Below, piece after piece: positions 18,945 through 26,178 of a DNA stretch of 64,000 bases. A program made the translations under genes and the position numbers. The first letter of the stretch is position 1; each line of letters opens with the position of its first letter. The notes beneath the pieces were generated by a model, which saw only the letters and a list, made by a program, of their open reading frames with translations, did not search any database and was not told where the DNA came from. Origin of the DNA: Candidatus Manganitrophus morganii (GTDB lineage Bacteria > Nitrospirota > Nitrospiria > SBBL01 > Manganitrophaceae). The stretch lies in NCBI GenBank assembly GCA_021651055.1, contig JAJHOH010000001.1, positions 1,984,001 through 2,048,000 of the forward strand. The letters run 5' to 3'.

Positions 18945-20357
18945 ATGACAAAAACCATTTTGCAGATTGATCTCAGAGACAACTGCGCACATCCTGATCC
19001 TTGCTCTAACCTGAAGCAGATCATCACAGACCACCTCCCCGGGGAACGGGTTCAACTGATCGGCGCATCGGCCCTCCCTTCAGCGGAGGCCTTGTCGATT
19101 CAGGCGCCCCACCTGATTTTACTTCAATCTTCTTCGGAAGAGATCGCTGCAGAAGCGGTCTTCTCTTTTCGGCGGCTCGGCTACTTTGTGCCTGTCCTCT
19201 GGCTCTCCTGCCAGGGTCCGTTGATTAACCTTGCACCCTTGAATCAAGTCCTTCAGGTCGCGGACGATTTTCTCTTCTGCCCCTTTCAGCCGGGCGATTT
19301 GATCGCCCGCATACAAAAGTGGCTTCAGCTCGAAGACCGGAGCGCCGCCGAGCGGTTGAAAATCGATCTTGGAATGGGTTCTCTCATCGGCGAGAGCGCT
19401 CCATTTATAAAAGTGCTCCGCCAGATCAGCCTGCTGGCCCGATGTGACGCGACCGTCCTCCTCTCCGGGGAGACGGGAACCGGGAAAGAGCTCGCCGCCC
19501 GTGCGATTCATTACCTGAGCGCCCGCGCAGGGGGGCCGTTTATTCCGGTGAACTGCTCCGCGCTTCCCGAAACCCTCCTGGAAAATGAGCTCTTCGGGCA
19601 TACCAAGGGGGCCTATACTGACGCCTCGCTCCCGCAGCGGGGCCTGATCGCAGAGGCGGAGTCGGGCACCTTGCTCCTCGATGAAATCGACGGATTGAGC
19701 CTGACCGCTCAAGCCAAAATCCTCCGTTTTCTCCAGGAAGGGGAGTATCGGCCGCTGGGGGGACGACAAGCGCTCCAGGCCGATGTCCGGATCGTGGCGG
19801 CGACAAATGCAAACCTGATTGAGAAGGTCAAGGCGGGGACCTTCCGTGAAGACCTCTACTTTCGCCTGTATATCCTCTCGCTCTCTTTGCCCCCCCTCCG
19901 GGAGCGGCCGGAAGATATTCCGCTGCTCGCCAAGTACTTTTTAAAAAAATATTGCCGGCGCTTTCGGAGCGATTATAAAATCCTCTCACCGGCGGCCCTG
20001 ATGAAGCTCTCCTCCTACGCGTGGCCCGGCAATGTCAGAGAGCTGGAAGCGGTGATCCAGCGTGCGATTGTCCACTCCCCGGTCTCCTTGATCCAGGCCG
20101 AAGAGATCGACCTTCCGACCGCCGTTCAGATGCCGTCCAAACGGGACCCTCCTTTCCAAGCGCTGAAGCGGCGAACGATCGACACTTTCGAGAAGTCCTA
20201 CCTCTGCCAGCTCTTGATGACCCATCGGGGGAACATCTCCCGCGCCGCAAAAGAGGCCGGGAAAGATCGGAGGGCCTTCCGGCGGCTGATGGAAAAACAT
20301 GGTTTGGTCCGGCAACATTTCATCAATGCGGGACAAGGCGACGCTCAGGTTATTTAA
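18945..20357 (+). CDS. Sigma-54-dependent transcriptional activator with degenerate receiver
   Basis: This 470-residue enhancer-binding protein has three parts. Residues 1-125 resemble a receiver fold but lack the phosphate-accepting Asp (QSS at 61-63) and the conserved Lys (FCPF instead of KPF), so it is probably not phosphorylated. Residues about 140-370 are the AAA+ domain with Walker A GETGTGKE (175-182), Walker B LLLDEID (243-249) and the sigma-54-contact loop as GAYTDA (222-227) instead of GAFTGA. Residues 410-455 carry a Fis-type HTH (GNISRAAKEAGKDRRAFRRL). It converges on the 3' end of the injection-system operon and is the obvious candidate to fire the sigma-54 promoters at 40.3-40.6 kb. 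Confidence 0.92.
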   Translation: MTKTILQIDLRDNCAHPDPCSNLKQIITDHLPGERVQLIGASALPSAEALSIQAPHLILLQSSSEEIAAEAVFSFRRLGYFVPVLWLSCQGPLINLAPLNQVLQVADDFLFCPFQPGDLIARIQKWLQLEDRSAAERLKIDLGMGSLIGESAPFIKVLRQISLLARCDATVLLSGETGTGKELAARAIHYLSARAGGPFIPVNCSALPETLLENELFGHTKGAYTDASLPQRGLIAEAESGTLLLDEIDGLSLTAQAKILRFLQEGEYRPLGGRQALQADVRIVAATNANLIEKVKAGTFREDLYFRLYILSLSLPPLRERPEDIPLLAKYFLKKYCRRFRSDYKILSPAALMKLSSYAWPGNVRELEAVIQRAIVHSPVSLIQAEEIDLPTAVQMPSKRDPPFQALKRRTIDTFEKSYLCQLLMTHRGNISRAAKEAGKDRRAFRRLMEKHGLVRQHFINAGQGDAQVI

Positions 20358-20378
20358 TAGACGGAGAAATATGGTTTA

Positions 20379-20452
20379 TGTAGGGGCGTGATTCATCACG
20401 CCCTTTCTTTTGGATCATGACAAGGAGGGCGCAATAAATGGCGCCCCTACAG
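20379..20452. repeat. Palindromic TAGGGGCG repeat, copy 2 (two hairpins)
   Basis: It begins TGTAGGGGCGTGAT and ends GGCGCCCCTACAG. Hairpin 1 is GGGCGTGAT/ATCACGCCC and hairpin 2 is GGGCGC/GCGCCC. It lies between the convergent activator gene and the last gene of the injection-system operon, where it might serve as a two-way termination structure, but there is no T-tract. Confidence 0.75.
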
Positions 20453-20459
20453 AGAGATG

Positions 20460-21035
20460 CTACGCCAAGGGGACGGGGGGTAATGGAGGTCCCGGCGGGG
20501 TGACCGGCGTGTTGAGGACCATCACTGTTTTGGTCCAACTGTCCAGGAGGGTCGCCATTGCGTCGGCCTGTTGGGCCGCCGTCTTCTTATCGGCCGCCCC
20601 CGATGTAAAAAGCGCGATCAGAGAGGCCAAAAGGATGCCGGGAGAAGCGAGGGAAACGACCCCGGCCATCGTCGGCGGCGCCGGCGGGGGCGGGGTCGCA
20701 AAGACCACCGGCGGGGTCAGCCAGAAGGCGACGAAGGCGAGGTCCATCGCCGCGGCGAGCCCCGCGACCGCCGCCGGGGGGGGAGCCGCTTTCGCCGCCG
20801 AGAATCCGGCCGCCAAAGCGCCGGCCAAGGCGCTCTCGGCTGCGGTGAGCGAGACGGCGATCGGCTTCGTCGTCCCCGCCAACGCCCCCTCGGCATACTT
20901 CTTATAAACCGCGGCCCACTTCTTTCCCGCTTCCGTCGGGTTGGGAGGAAAAATTATCTCCCCGGGAGCGGAAGGATCTTTCCCTTCAAAAAGATCTTTA
21001 AAGCCGTCCGAAAGGAGGGTTTTGTTGAGCGGCAT
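20460..21035 (-). CDS. Ala/Pro-rich hydrophobic protein, last gene of the injection-system operon
   Basis: The 191-residue protein starts MPLNKTLLSDGFKDLFEG and contains WAAVYKKYAEGAL. The middle and C-terminal parts are hydrophobic stretches rich in Ala and Pro (around residues 60-150) that could insert in a membrane or pack inside the particle. The tail is Pro-rich (TPPGPPLPP). It begins 3 nt downstream of the spike gene, so it is certainly in the operon. I do not recognise a named family. Small proteins of this kind occur beside spike genes of phage-like particles. A cargo, plug or chaperone role is possible. Confidence 0.6.
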   Translation of the reverse strand: MPLNKTLLSDGFKDLFEGKDPSAPGEIIFPPNPTEAGKKWAAVYKKYAEGALAGTTKPIAVSLTAAESALAGALAAGFSAAKAAPPPAAVAGLAAAMDLAFVAFWLTPPVVFATPPPPAPPTMAGVVSLASPGILLASLIALFTSGAADKKTAAQQADAMATLLDSWTKTVMVLNTPVTPPGPPLPPVPLA

Positions 21036-21038
21036 CGG

Positions 21039-21692
21039 CTATTCTGCCTTGAGAACCCGCGTGATCGATTTTGGATTGGTGGTGGAAAGAACCAGCGGCG
21101 GCCCGGTCGGCCCGACGCCGCTCGGATGGGTATGCGTATCGAATATCGTCTGGACGAAGGTTTTTGTCGCCAATTCCTCCGGCATCTCGGACGATCCCTG
21201 CGCGATCACCGAATCGGCCTGGATCGTGATCTTCTGGCCGCTTCGATCGATGACAATCTCGGTCCCCTCCTTCGTTCGAACCGTGATCGACTCGCTTCCC
21301 GAGCTGTCGTTGATGATGATCACATTTCCCGACGGCGTCTTGATGACCTGCTGCTGCGGGTACGATTGAAGCGCCTCCTCGGGGAGTTCGCTCTGCCCCC
21401 CCGGCTTCCCCCAACTGCAGCCGGTCCAGAGCGGATGGTCGAGCTCTCCTTCGATAAATTCAACCCAGACCAGATCGCCGACCTGCGGCATGAAAAAGAA
21501 GCCGATTCCCGCGCCGGCATACGGGACGGCGGGCCAGGCCCAGCCGCTCACGGCGTCCGCAAGAAGACTCGGCACGGTCACCTTCAGCCGTCCGAGCTGT
21601 TCCGGATCGTTATTATCCTGAACGAACCCGCGATATTTTCCCCAATATTTCCCTTCGGCCCGCTCGACATACCGGGCCATTCTTTCGTCCAT
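21039..21692 (-). CDS. Phage-type baseplate spike protein (gpV / gp5 OB-fold)
   Basis: The 217-residue protein has an N-terminal OB-fold of the gp5/VgrG type: KYRGFVQDNNDPEQLGRLKV, then WAWPAVPYAG and GFFFMPQVGDLVWVEFIEGE. A beta-prism-like repeat follows (about 115-165: NVIIINDSS, SITVRTKEGTEIVIDRSG). The tip region has THTHPSGVGPTGPP, whose histidines could bind a metal at the spike point. It would sit at the puncturing end of the tube. In other injection systems this domain is often fused to the gp27-like hub; here the hub is a separate gene at 29985-31190. Confidence 0.9.
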   Translation of the reverse strand: MDERMARYVERAEGKYWGKYRGFVQDNNDPEQLGRLKVTVPSLLADAVSGWAWPAVPYAGAGIGFFFMPQVGDLVWVEFIEGELDHPLWTGCSWGKPGGQSELPEEALQSYPQQQVIKTPSGNVIIINDSSGSESITVRTKEGTEIVIDRSGQKITIQADSVIAQGSSEMPEELATKTFVQTIFDTHTHPSGVGPTGPPLVLSTTNPKSITRVLKAE

Positions 21693-21710
21693 CGCTAACC
21701 TCTTCCCATT

Positions 21711-21747
21711 GGAAAATGGTAAATGGAAAATGGCAAATGGAAAATAA
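21711..21747. repeat. Short tandem repeat of a GGAAAATGGTAAAT-like unit
   Basis: Imperfect copies of ATTGGAAAATGGTAA / ATGGAAAATGGCAA / ATGGAAAAT follow one another in the gap between the spike and wedge genes. No function is apparent. Confidence 0.6.
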
Positions 21748-21769
21748 TCATTTTATTCTCCTCGCTATT

Positions 21770-22672
21770 CTACGGAATCGGCAGCCCGATCCGCAGCCGC
21801 TCCATCCGCAGATCGGCTTTCCGGACGTAGACGATTTCGACCTGCAGCGTGCTCTCTTCGTTTTTGACGGCGACCTGATCGACCTGCAATTCGTCTCCCA
21901 GGTAACGCTGGAGCGCCCGGTTGACCATGAACTCGGTCGTCGCCGCCAGGATGTCGTTGTTCGGATCGAAGACCAGATCGCGCAGGCGGGTTCCGTACTC
22001 CGGCAGGTTCACCCGCTCCCCCGGCGACGTCAGAAGCAGCTGGAGGATCTTCCCCCGCAACAGCGGATCGCCCCCTTGCGCGTAGACCCCCCCGGTCCCA
22101 TCAATCTGAAACGGAAAGCCGAGCCCGCTCGGAACCGACGGCGGCCCGCCCCCTCCGGGGGAGGTGAAGATCGGCGCCTGGACCGGCTGAACGAAAAGAG
22201 GAATCGTTTTCGAAGGAAGGCTGTAAGCCCCCCCCCGCTTGGCGATCACCGTGAAGTAATAATGCCCCCCCTCTGCAAAGCCGGGGATCAACGCCGAGGT
22301 GACCTTAAGATTCCCGGCGCGAAGCGTCCGGAAGGGATCGAGCGGGTCGGGGCTGGAGAAGATGTCAAACGCGATTTTTTGCGCTTCGATGTCGTCGGCA
22401 TAAGTCCATTCCAGCAAGACCATCCCGGCCCCCTCGTCTTGGCCGGTCAGATCGGAAGGGGATGTGATCGGCGCGCCCAAGGGGGACAACCCCAGGTCGG
22501 CGAACGTCCCGATGCAGAAAAAGCACGGCTCAAATCCCTCGGCGACCGCCTGCTCCACCGTATCCGGGGTGAAGAACTTCTGCGTCAAAATTTCCGAAAT
22601 CTGACACTGCCCTTTCTGGTTCGCCAGATCGTGAAACTCGTTGCTCTTCAGATTGCCGAGATAAGGGGCCAT
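21770..22672 (-). CDS. gp25-like baseplate wedge protein with an N-terminal zinc-knuckle-like domain
   Basis: The C-terminal 110 residues are a GPW/gp25 domain (GDPLLRGKILQLLLTSPGERV, PEYGTRLRDLVFDPN), the baseplate wedge part that starts sheath assembly. The N terminus is unusual. Residues 12-54 have the pattern NEFHDL-C-EI-F-A-EGFEPCFFC, with His14, Cys23, Cys50 and Cys53 spaced as in Ada-type metal-binding modules. Between them is a beta-sandwich-like segment (about 60-160, GMVLLEWTY, HYYFTVIAKRGG) resembling a fibronectin-III domain. Classic gp25 proteins are only about 130 residues, so this 300-residue form is a fusion. Confidence 0.82.
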   Translation of the reverse strand: MAPYLGNLKSNEFHDLANQKGQCQISEILTQKFFTPDTVEQAVAEGFEPCFFCIGTFADLGLSPLGAPITSPSDLTGQDEGAGMVLLEWTYADDIEAQKIAFDIFSSPDPLDPFRTLRAGNLKVTSALIPGFAEGGHYYFTVIAKRGGAYSLPSKTIPLFVQPVQAPIFTSPGGGGPPSVPSGLGFPFQIDGTGGVYAQGGDPLLRGKILQLLLTSPGERVNLPEYGTRLRDLVFDPNNDILAATTEFMVNRALQRYLGDELQVDQVAVKNEESTLQVEIVYVRKADLRMERLRIGLPIP

Positions 22673-23200
22673 CTACTTCTTCTCGCTCCGTTTGGTCCCG
22701 ATGAGATTTTGGACGGCGTAGGCCCGAAAGGCCCGGAGCCACTCGGCATCGGGTGTTTCCGAACTCTTCAACACCCGCTCCAGCGCCGCCGGACCCTCCG
22801 CGGCCATCCCCCTCAGGCCGATCGGACCGGGGGCCGGCCGTTTCAGATCCTCCAGGCCCTTCCGGTTCGAGAGGAGCTTTTCGATCTTCGTCCGGTCGGC
22901 CCGCGAAGGCTCCCCTTCAAAGGTAATTGAGACCCGCCCCTGGCGGACCGCTAATCCTTTCACCTCGGGAACCTTCTCCTGAACCGCTTTCAAGACCTCG
23001 CTCAGCGGCACCCCTTCGGGATTCTCGCGGCTCTCCACCGCCACCGGCAGCTCAACCTCCGCCAGCTCGACATGCCGCGCCGGTCCCGCCACCTTCTTGA
23101 TCGGCACGACCCCTTGGATCAGTTGCTGACCGACCGGATGATCGATAAAGGGGCGAAGCGGCGCCAGATCTTTTTTTGTAAAAATGTAACGTCCTGCCAT
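22673..23200 (-). CDS. Hypothetical injection-system protein
   Basis: The 175-residue protein starts MAGRYIFTKKDLAPLRPFID and has no signal peptide or membrane segment. Its charged middle (ALERVLKSSETPD and nearby) looks helical. No known family is recognised. It directly abuts the gp25-like gene (stop at 22673, next ATG at 22672), so it is translated together with it. A structural or assembly role in the baseplate is inferred from position only. Confidence 0.6.
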   Translation of the reverse strand: MAGRYIFTKKDLAPLRPFIDHPVGQQLIQGVVPIKKVAGPARHVELAEVELPVAVESRENPEGVPLSEVLKAVQEKVPEVKGLAVRQGRVSITFEGEPSRADRTKIEKLLSNRKGLEDLKRPAPGPIGLRGMAAEGPAALERVLKSSETPDAEWLRAFRAYAVQNLIGTKRSEKK

Positions 23201-23256
23201 TGTCTCCTCCTGAAATTCTACTTCTTAGATCATACGCGTTAGGGAGGCAGCCCGAG

Positions 23257-26100
23257 TTAAAAGCTCTTCTTCAACTCTAACACCGTCAACCGCATGTTCA
23301 CCAGCTCCACGCTGAAGCCGTTCTGGTCCACCCGGGCGAAAAGCTGGACCGACGTCGGGATAAAGCTGTTCGGGACAAAGAGGAAACCGGCGTCGCTGTT
23401 GACGAAGAGCATCTGGATCGGGATCTCCACGCCGGTCTGCTTCCGCCGGAGCGGGATCTTCATCGTCTTGTCCTGGATCTTCCCCTTGTCCGGTTCGGTC
23501 GTCGGATCGGTCATCTCGTCGTTGTAAAAAGCGGCCCGGATCTCCAGGTGCGAGTTGAGCGGCACCGCCCCCGTAAGAAAGAGCTCCCCCGACCAGAAGA
23601 CCAAAAACTTGCTCCCCTTCGAGGCCGGAGGAAGGACGATTCCCCCCAGGAAGTGATCGGTATTCTCACCGGTAAAGGCGGAAAGATCCGCGATCGGCTT
23701 ATCGACGGTGGAGGCATTCCCCGCCCGCTGCCGTTTGTCTTGGAAATCGAGGATCTTGTCCGGCTCGGGCGCATCGCCGTCGCGGGTCAGGATCGCGAGC
23801 GGCGCATAGTAGTGCCGGACGCCGTGAGGCAGCACGAAGCTCAACGGCTCGATCCGGGTCTCCGGGTTGATCCCCGACGGCTCATCCCCGGCGAGGAAGC
23901 GGGTCTTGAAGATCCAGTCATCGCCCCGGCGCATCTGGTTGCCGCCGAACCGGATCGCCACCCCGTCGTTCAACGGGATCGCCGCGGAAACCGTCGAATC
24001 GGCCGGGTCGGCGGGGATCGGAACTTTAAAGGCGTTCCACCGCGCGATCTTCGGCCGGTCTTCCATCGAGAAGCCGGTGAAGTTGAGCACCTTCGACGCC
24101 GCCGGCAGGAGCGAGAGCTGTCCGCCGACCGGATCGTTCAGCGTGATCACATTTCCGAAGACCGATTGGATCTGGTGCATCTCGCTTCCGAACTCTTTCG
24201 AGATCAGGATCAGCTCGCCCGGATGAAACGCCGACGCATCCTCGACGACGACCTCCTTTGATCCCGCCGGGATCGGCGCGATCACCCGCTGGATCGTCGC
24301 GGCGTTCTCCTCCGACCAGCGGAAGGTCGCCGTGCCGATGTTGCCGGCCGTATCGATCTCGATCCGATAAAGGCGGTTCGCCTCGCCGGTGTAAACGCCT
24401 TCCGTCGCAAGGGTCCCCTTCCCGATCCCCTGCCCCTCCGGAAGCCCCCCTCCCTGATTCACCCGGACCCGGTATTTCACGCGAAGGCGGGTCGTCGTGT
24501 CGGGGCCGCCCAGGGCGATCTCGCGGATCTCGGGATCTTCCACATAGGTCACCGGCTCCTGCCAGACGTCGAGGTAGACCATGTCCTTCCGAACCTCCCC
24601 GGCGGGGGGAGGCGTCAGCGACGGATCGTTCGGATCGGCCTGCTCGGAGTAGAGGGTGTCCCTGACCAGAACGCAGGGAAACCCGGCGACATACATCCGT
24701 CCGGCGTTTTCAATGCTGGGATGGGTAAACTCGAACTGGGTGTTCATCAGCTCCAGAAGATTGGCCAGCCCTTCGTCCTCTCCGCCGCCACCTCCTCCGC
24801 CGCCCCCCTCTTCTTCCTCGCTCAGCGCGCCGAACATCCCGAAGAGGGAGAAGATCCCGAGGAACTCGGAAAACTCCGAGCCCCGGATAATGAAGTTGTT
24901 GACCCCGATCGTCTCCAGGAGATTTTCGCCGGCGATTCGAAGATCGTCGAAGTCCCACACCAATGGGTTTGTCCCGTCTTGGTAGACCTCGAAGCCGTAT
25001 TTCCGGATCTGCGTCAGATCGGCCGGGGTGCCTGTCGGAAGCTCGAATTTGACGAGCGCGGCGATCAGGTCAGCCGGATTGATCGGCGGAATGGGGGGCT
25101 GGGCCGGCGCGGGATCGAGCACTTGCAATGTGAAGAGCTTCGTCGCGACCACCCCGTTATTGTCGACCGCCTGGACGGTAAAAGTGGCGCTGCCGGCGGT
25201 GGTCGGGGTGCCGCTGATCTTCGCGCTCTTTGAGTTGTCGCCGCTGCCCGACGGCGCCAAGGTCAAACCCGCCGGCAGGCTCCCCGATAAAACCGACCAG
25301 GTGATCGGGATCGCCCCGCCGAAGCTGAAGATCGTCCCCCCGCTGTAGCTTTGATTCCGACCGGCGTCGGGAAGATCATCGGTGGTGATGTGGAAGCTGA
25401 CATCGAGGGGGGCCGCGAACCCGGCCACCCAGACCTCTTTGGCCGCCCCGCTGTTCTGGGTCAACCAGACGGTCCGGTTGCCGTCGTCATCTTCGAGGAA
25501 AAACTTGATCGTCCCGGCCGACTGCTGGTTCAACCGGTAACGGAAGGTGAGGACTTCATCCGCCGAGAGGTCTTTCAGATTGGTGAAGGTCTTGGTGATC
25601 GTGACCGCCCCGGCATGGCCGGAAAGCCTCAAGAAACCTTTTCCCTCGTAAGGGCCGTCTTTTCCGATCCGCAGGGTCCCTTGCGGGGAGGAGAGGATAA
25701 AACCTTCGAGCGACTCCATATCATCGAACTTCTTGCCGGGAAAGTTGAGGAAGAAAAGAAGCGGGCCGAAGATCATGCTGAAGATGAGCCGGATCGCTTC
25801 AACCATGATCGCGCTGCAGACCTCGCCGGCGCACTGCTCTAGATCAGGACTGCCGCCCCCCGGCGGGGTCGCTTTCTCAACCAGCGTTTCGATCGGGAGG
25901 GGGAAGATCGGATCGACGGCAAACCCCCGGTTGGGACTCCCGTCGCCGATCGCCTCGCGGCTCATCCGCCGAAGGAACGAGACGAAGATATCCTGGTTCT
26001 CGTTCCAGTCGGCGTCGAGGATCACCCGCCCCTGCTGGAGGTAGACCCCCAGGTAATTTTTAAGCTCGTTGAAGCTGTCGCGCGAAATCGATTGGGTCAT
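23257..26100 (-). CDS. Giant DUF6519-type protein with Ig-like and carbohydrate-binding-like insertions
   Basis: The 947-residue protein starts with a DUF6519-like domain (MTQSISRDSFNELKNYLGVYLQQGRVILDADWNE, seen as SRDSFNELKNYLGVYLQQGR and ILDADWNENQD). A hydrophobic segment lies at about 94-120. A beta-rich region (132-235, ITKTFTNLKDLSADEVLTFRY) resembles a carbohydrate-binding jelly roll. It is interrupted by an Ig-like domain (about 241-327, GSLPAGLTLAPSG, ISGTPTTAGSATFTV) and seems to resume at 350-390. A nine-glycine run at 432-440 precedes the rest of the DUF6519 part. It is the best candidate for the exterior fibre or receptor-binding part. Confidence 0.75.
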   Translation of the reverse strand: MTQSISRDSFNELKNYLGVYLQQGRVILDADWNENQDIFVSFLRRMSREAIGDGSPNRGFAVDPIFPLPIETLVEKATPPGGGSPDLEQCAGEVCSAIMVEAIRLIFSMIFGPLLFFLNFPGKKFDDMESLEGFILSSPQGTLRIGKDGPYEGKGFLRLSGHAGAVTITKTFTNLKDLSADEVLTFRYRLNQQSAGTIKFFLEDDDGNRTVWLTQNSGAAKEVWVAGFAAPLDVSFHITTDDLPDAGRNQSYSGGTIFSFGGAIPITWSVLSGSLPAGLTLAPSGSGDNSKSAKISGTPTTAGSATFTVQAVDNNGVVATKLFTLQVLDPAPAQPPIPPINPADLIAALVKFELPTGTPADLTQIRKYGFEVYQDGTNPLVWDFDDLRIAGENLLETIGVNNFIIRGSEFSEFLGIFSLFGMFGALSEEEEGGGGGGGGGEDEGLANLLELMNTQFEFTHPSIENAGRMYVAGFPCVLVRDTLYSEQADPNDPSLTPPPAGEVRKDMVYLDVWQEPVTYVEDPEIREIALGGPDTTTRLRVKYRVRVNQGGGLPEGQGIGKGTLATEGVYTGEANRLYRIEIDTAGNIGTATFRWSEENAATIQRVIAPIPAGSKEVVVEDASAFHPGELILISKEFGSEMHQIQSVFGNVITLNDPVGGQLSLLPAASKVLNFTGFSMEDRPKIARWNAFKVPIPADPADSTVSAAIPLNDGVAIRFGGNQMRRGDDWIFKTRFLAGDEPSGINPETRIEPLSFVLPHGVRHYYAPLAILTRDGDAPEPDKILDFQDKRQRAGNASTVDKPIADLSAFTGENTDHFLGGIVLPPASKGSKFLVFWSGELFLTGAVPLNSHLEIRAAFYNDEMTDPTTEPDKGKIQDKTMKIPLRRKQTGVEIPIQMLFVNSDAGFLFVPNSFIPTSVQLFARVDQNGFSVELVNMRLTVLELKKSF

Positions 26101-26125
26101 GCGTTCTCCAATACATCGTGGTTCG

Positions 26126-26152
26126 GTAGGGGCGACGCATGCGCCGCCCCTC
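26126..26152. repeat. Palindromic TAGGGGCG repeat, copy 3 (single hairpin)
   Basis: GTAGGGGCGACGCATGCG pairs with the following CGCCCCTCC-type arm. It occupies the 78-nt gap between the tail-protein gene and the DUF6519-type gene. Confidence 0.65.
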
Positions 26153-26178
26153 CATACGGATTACAAATCAACATCGAT

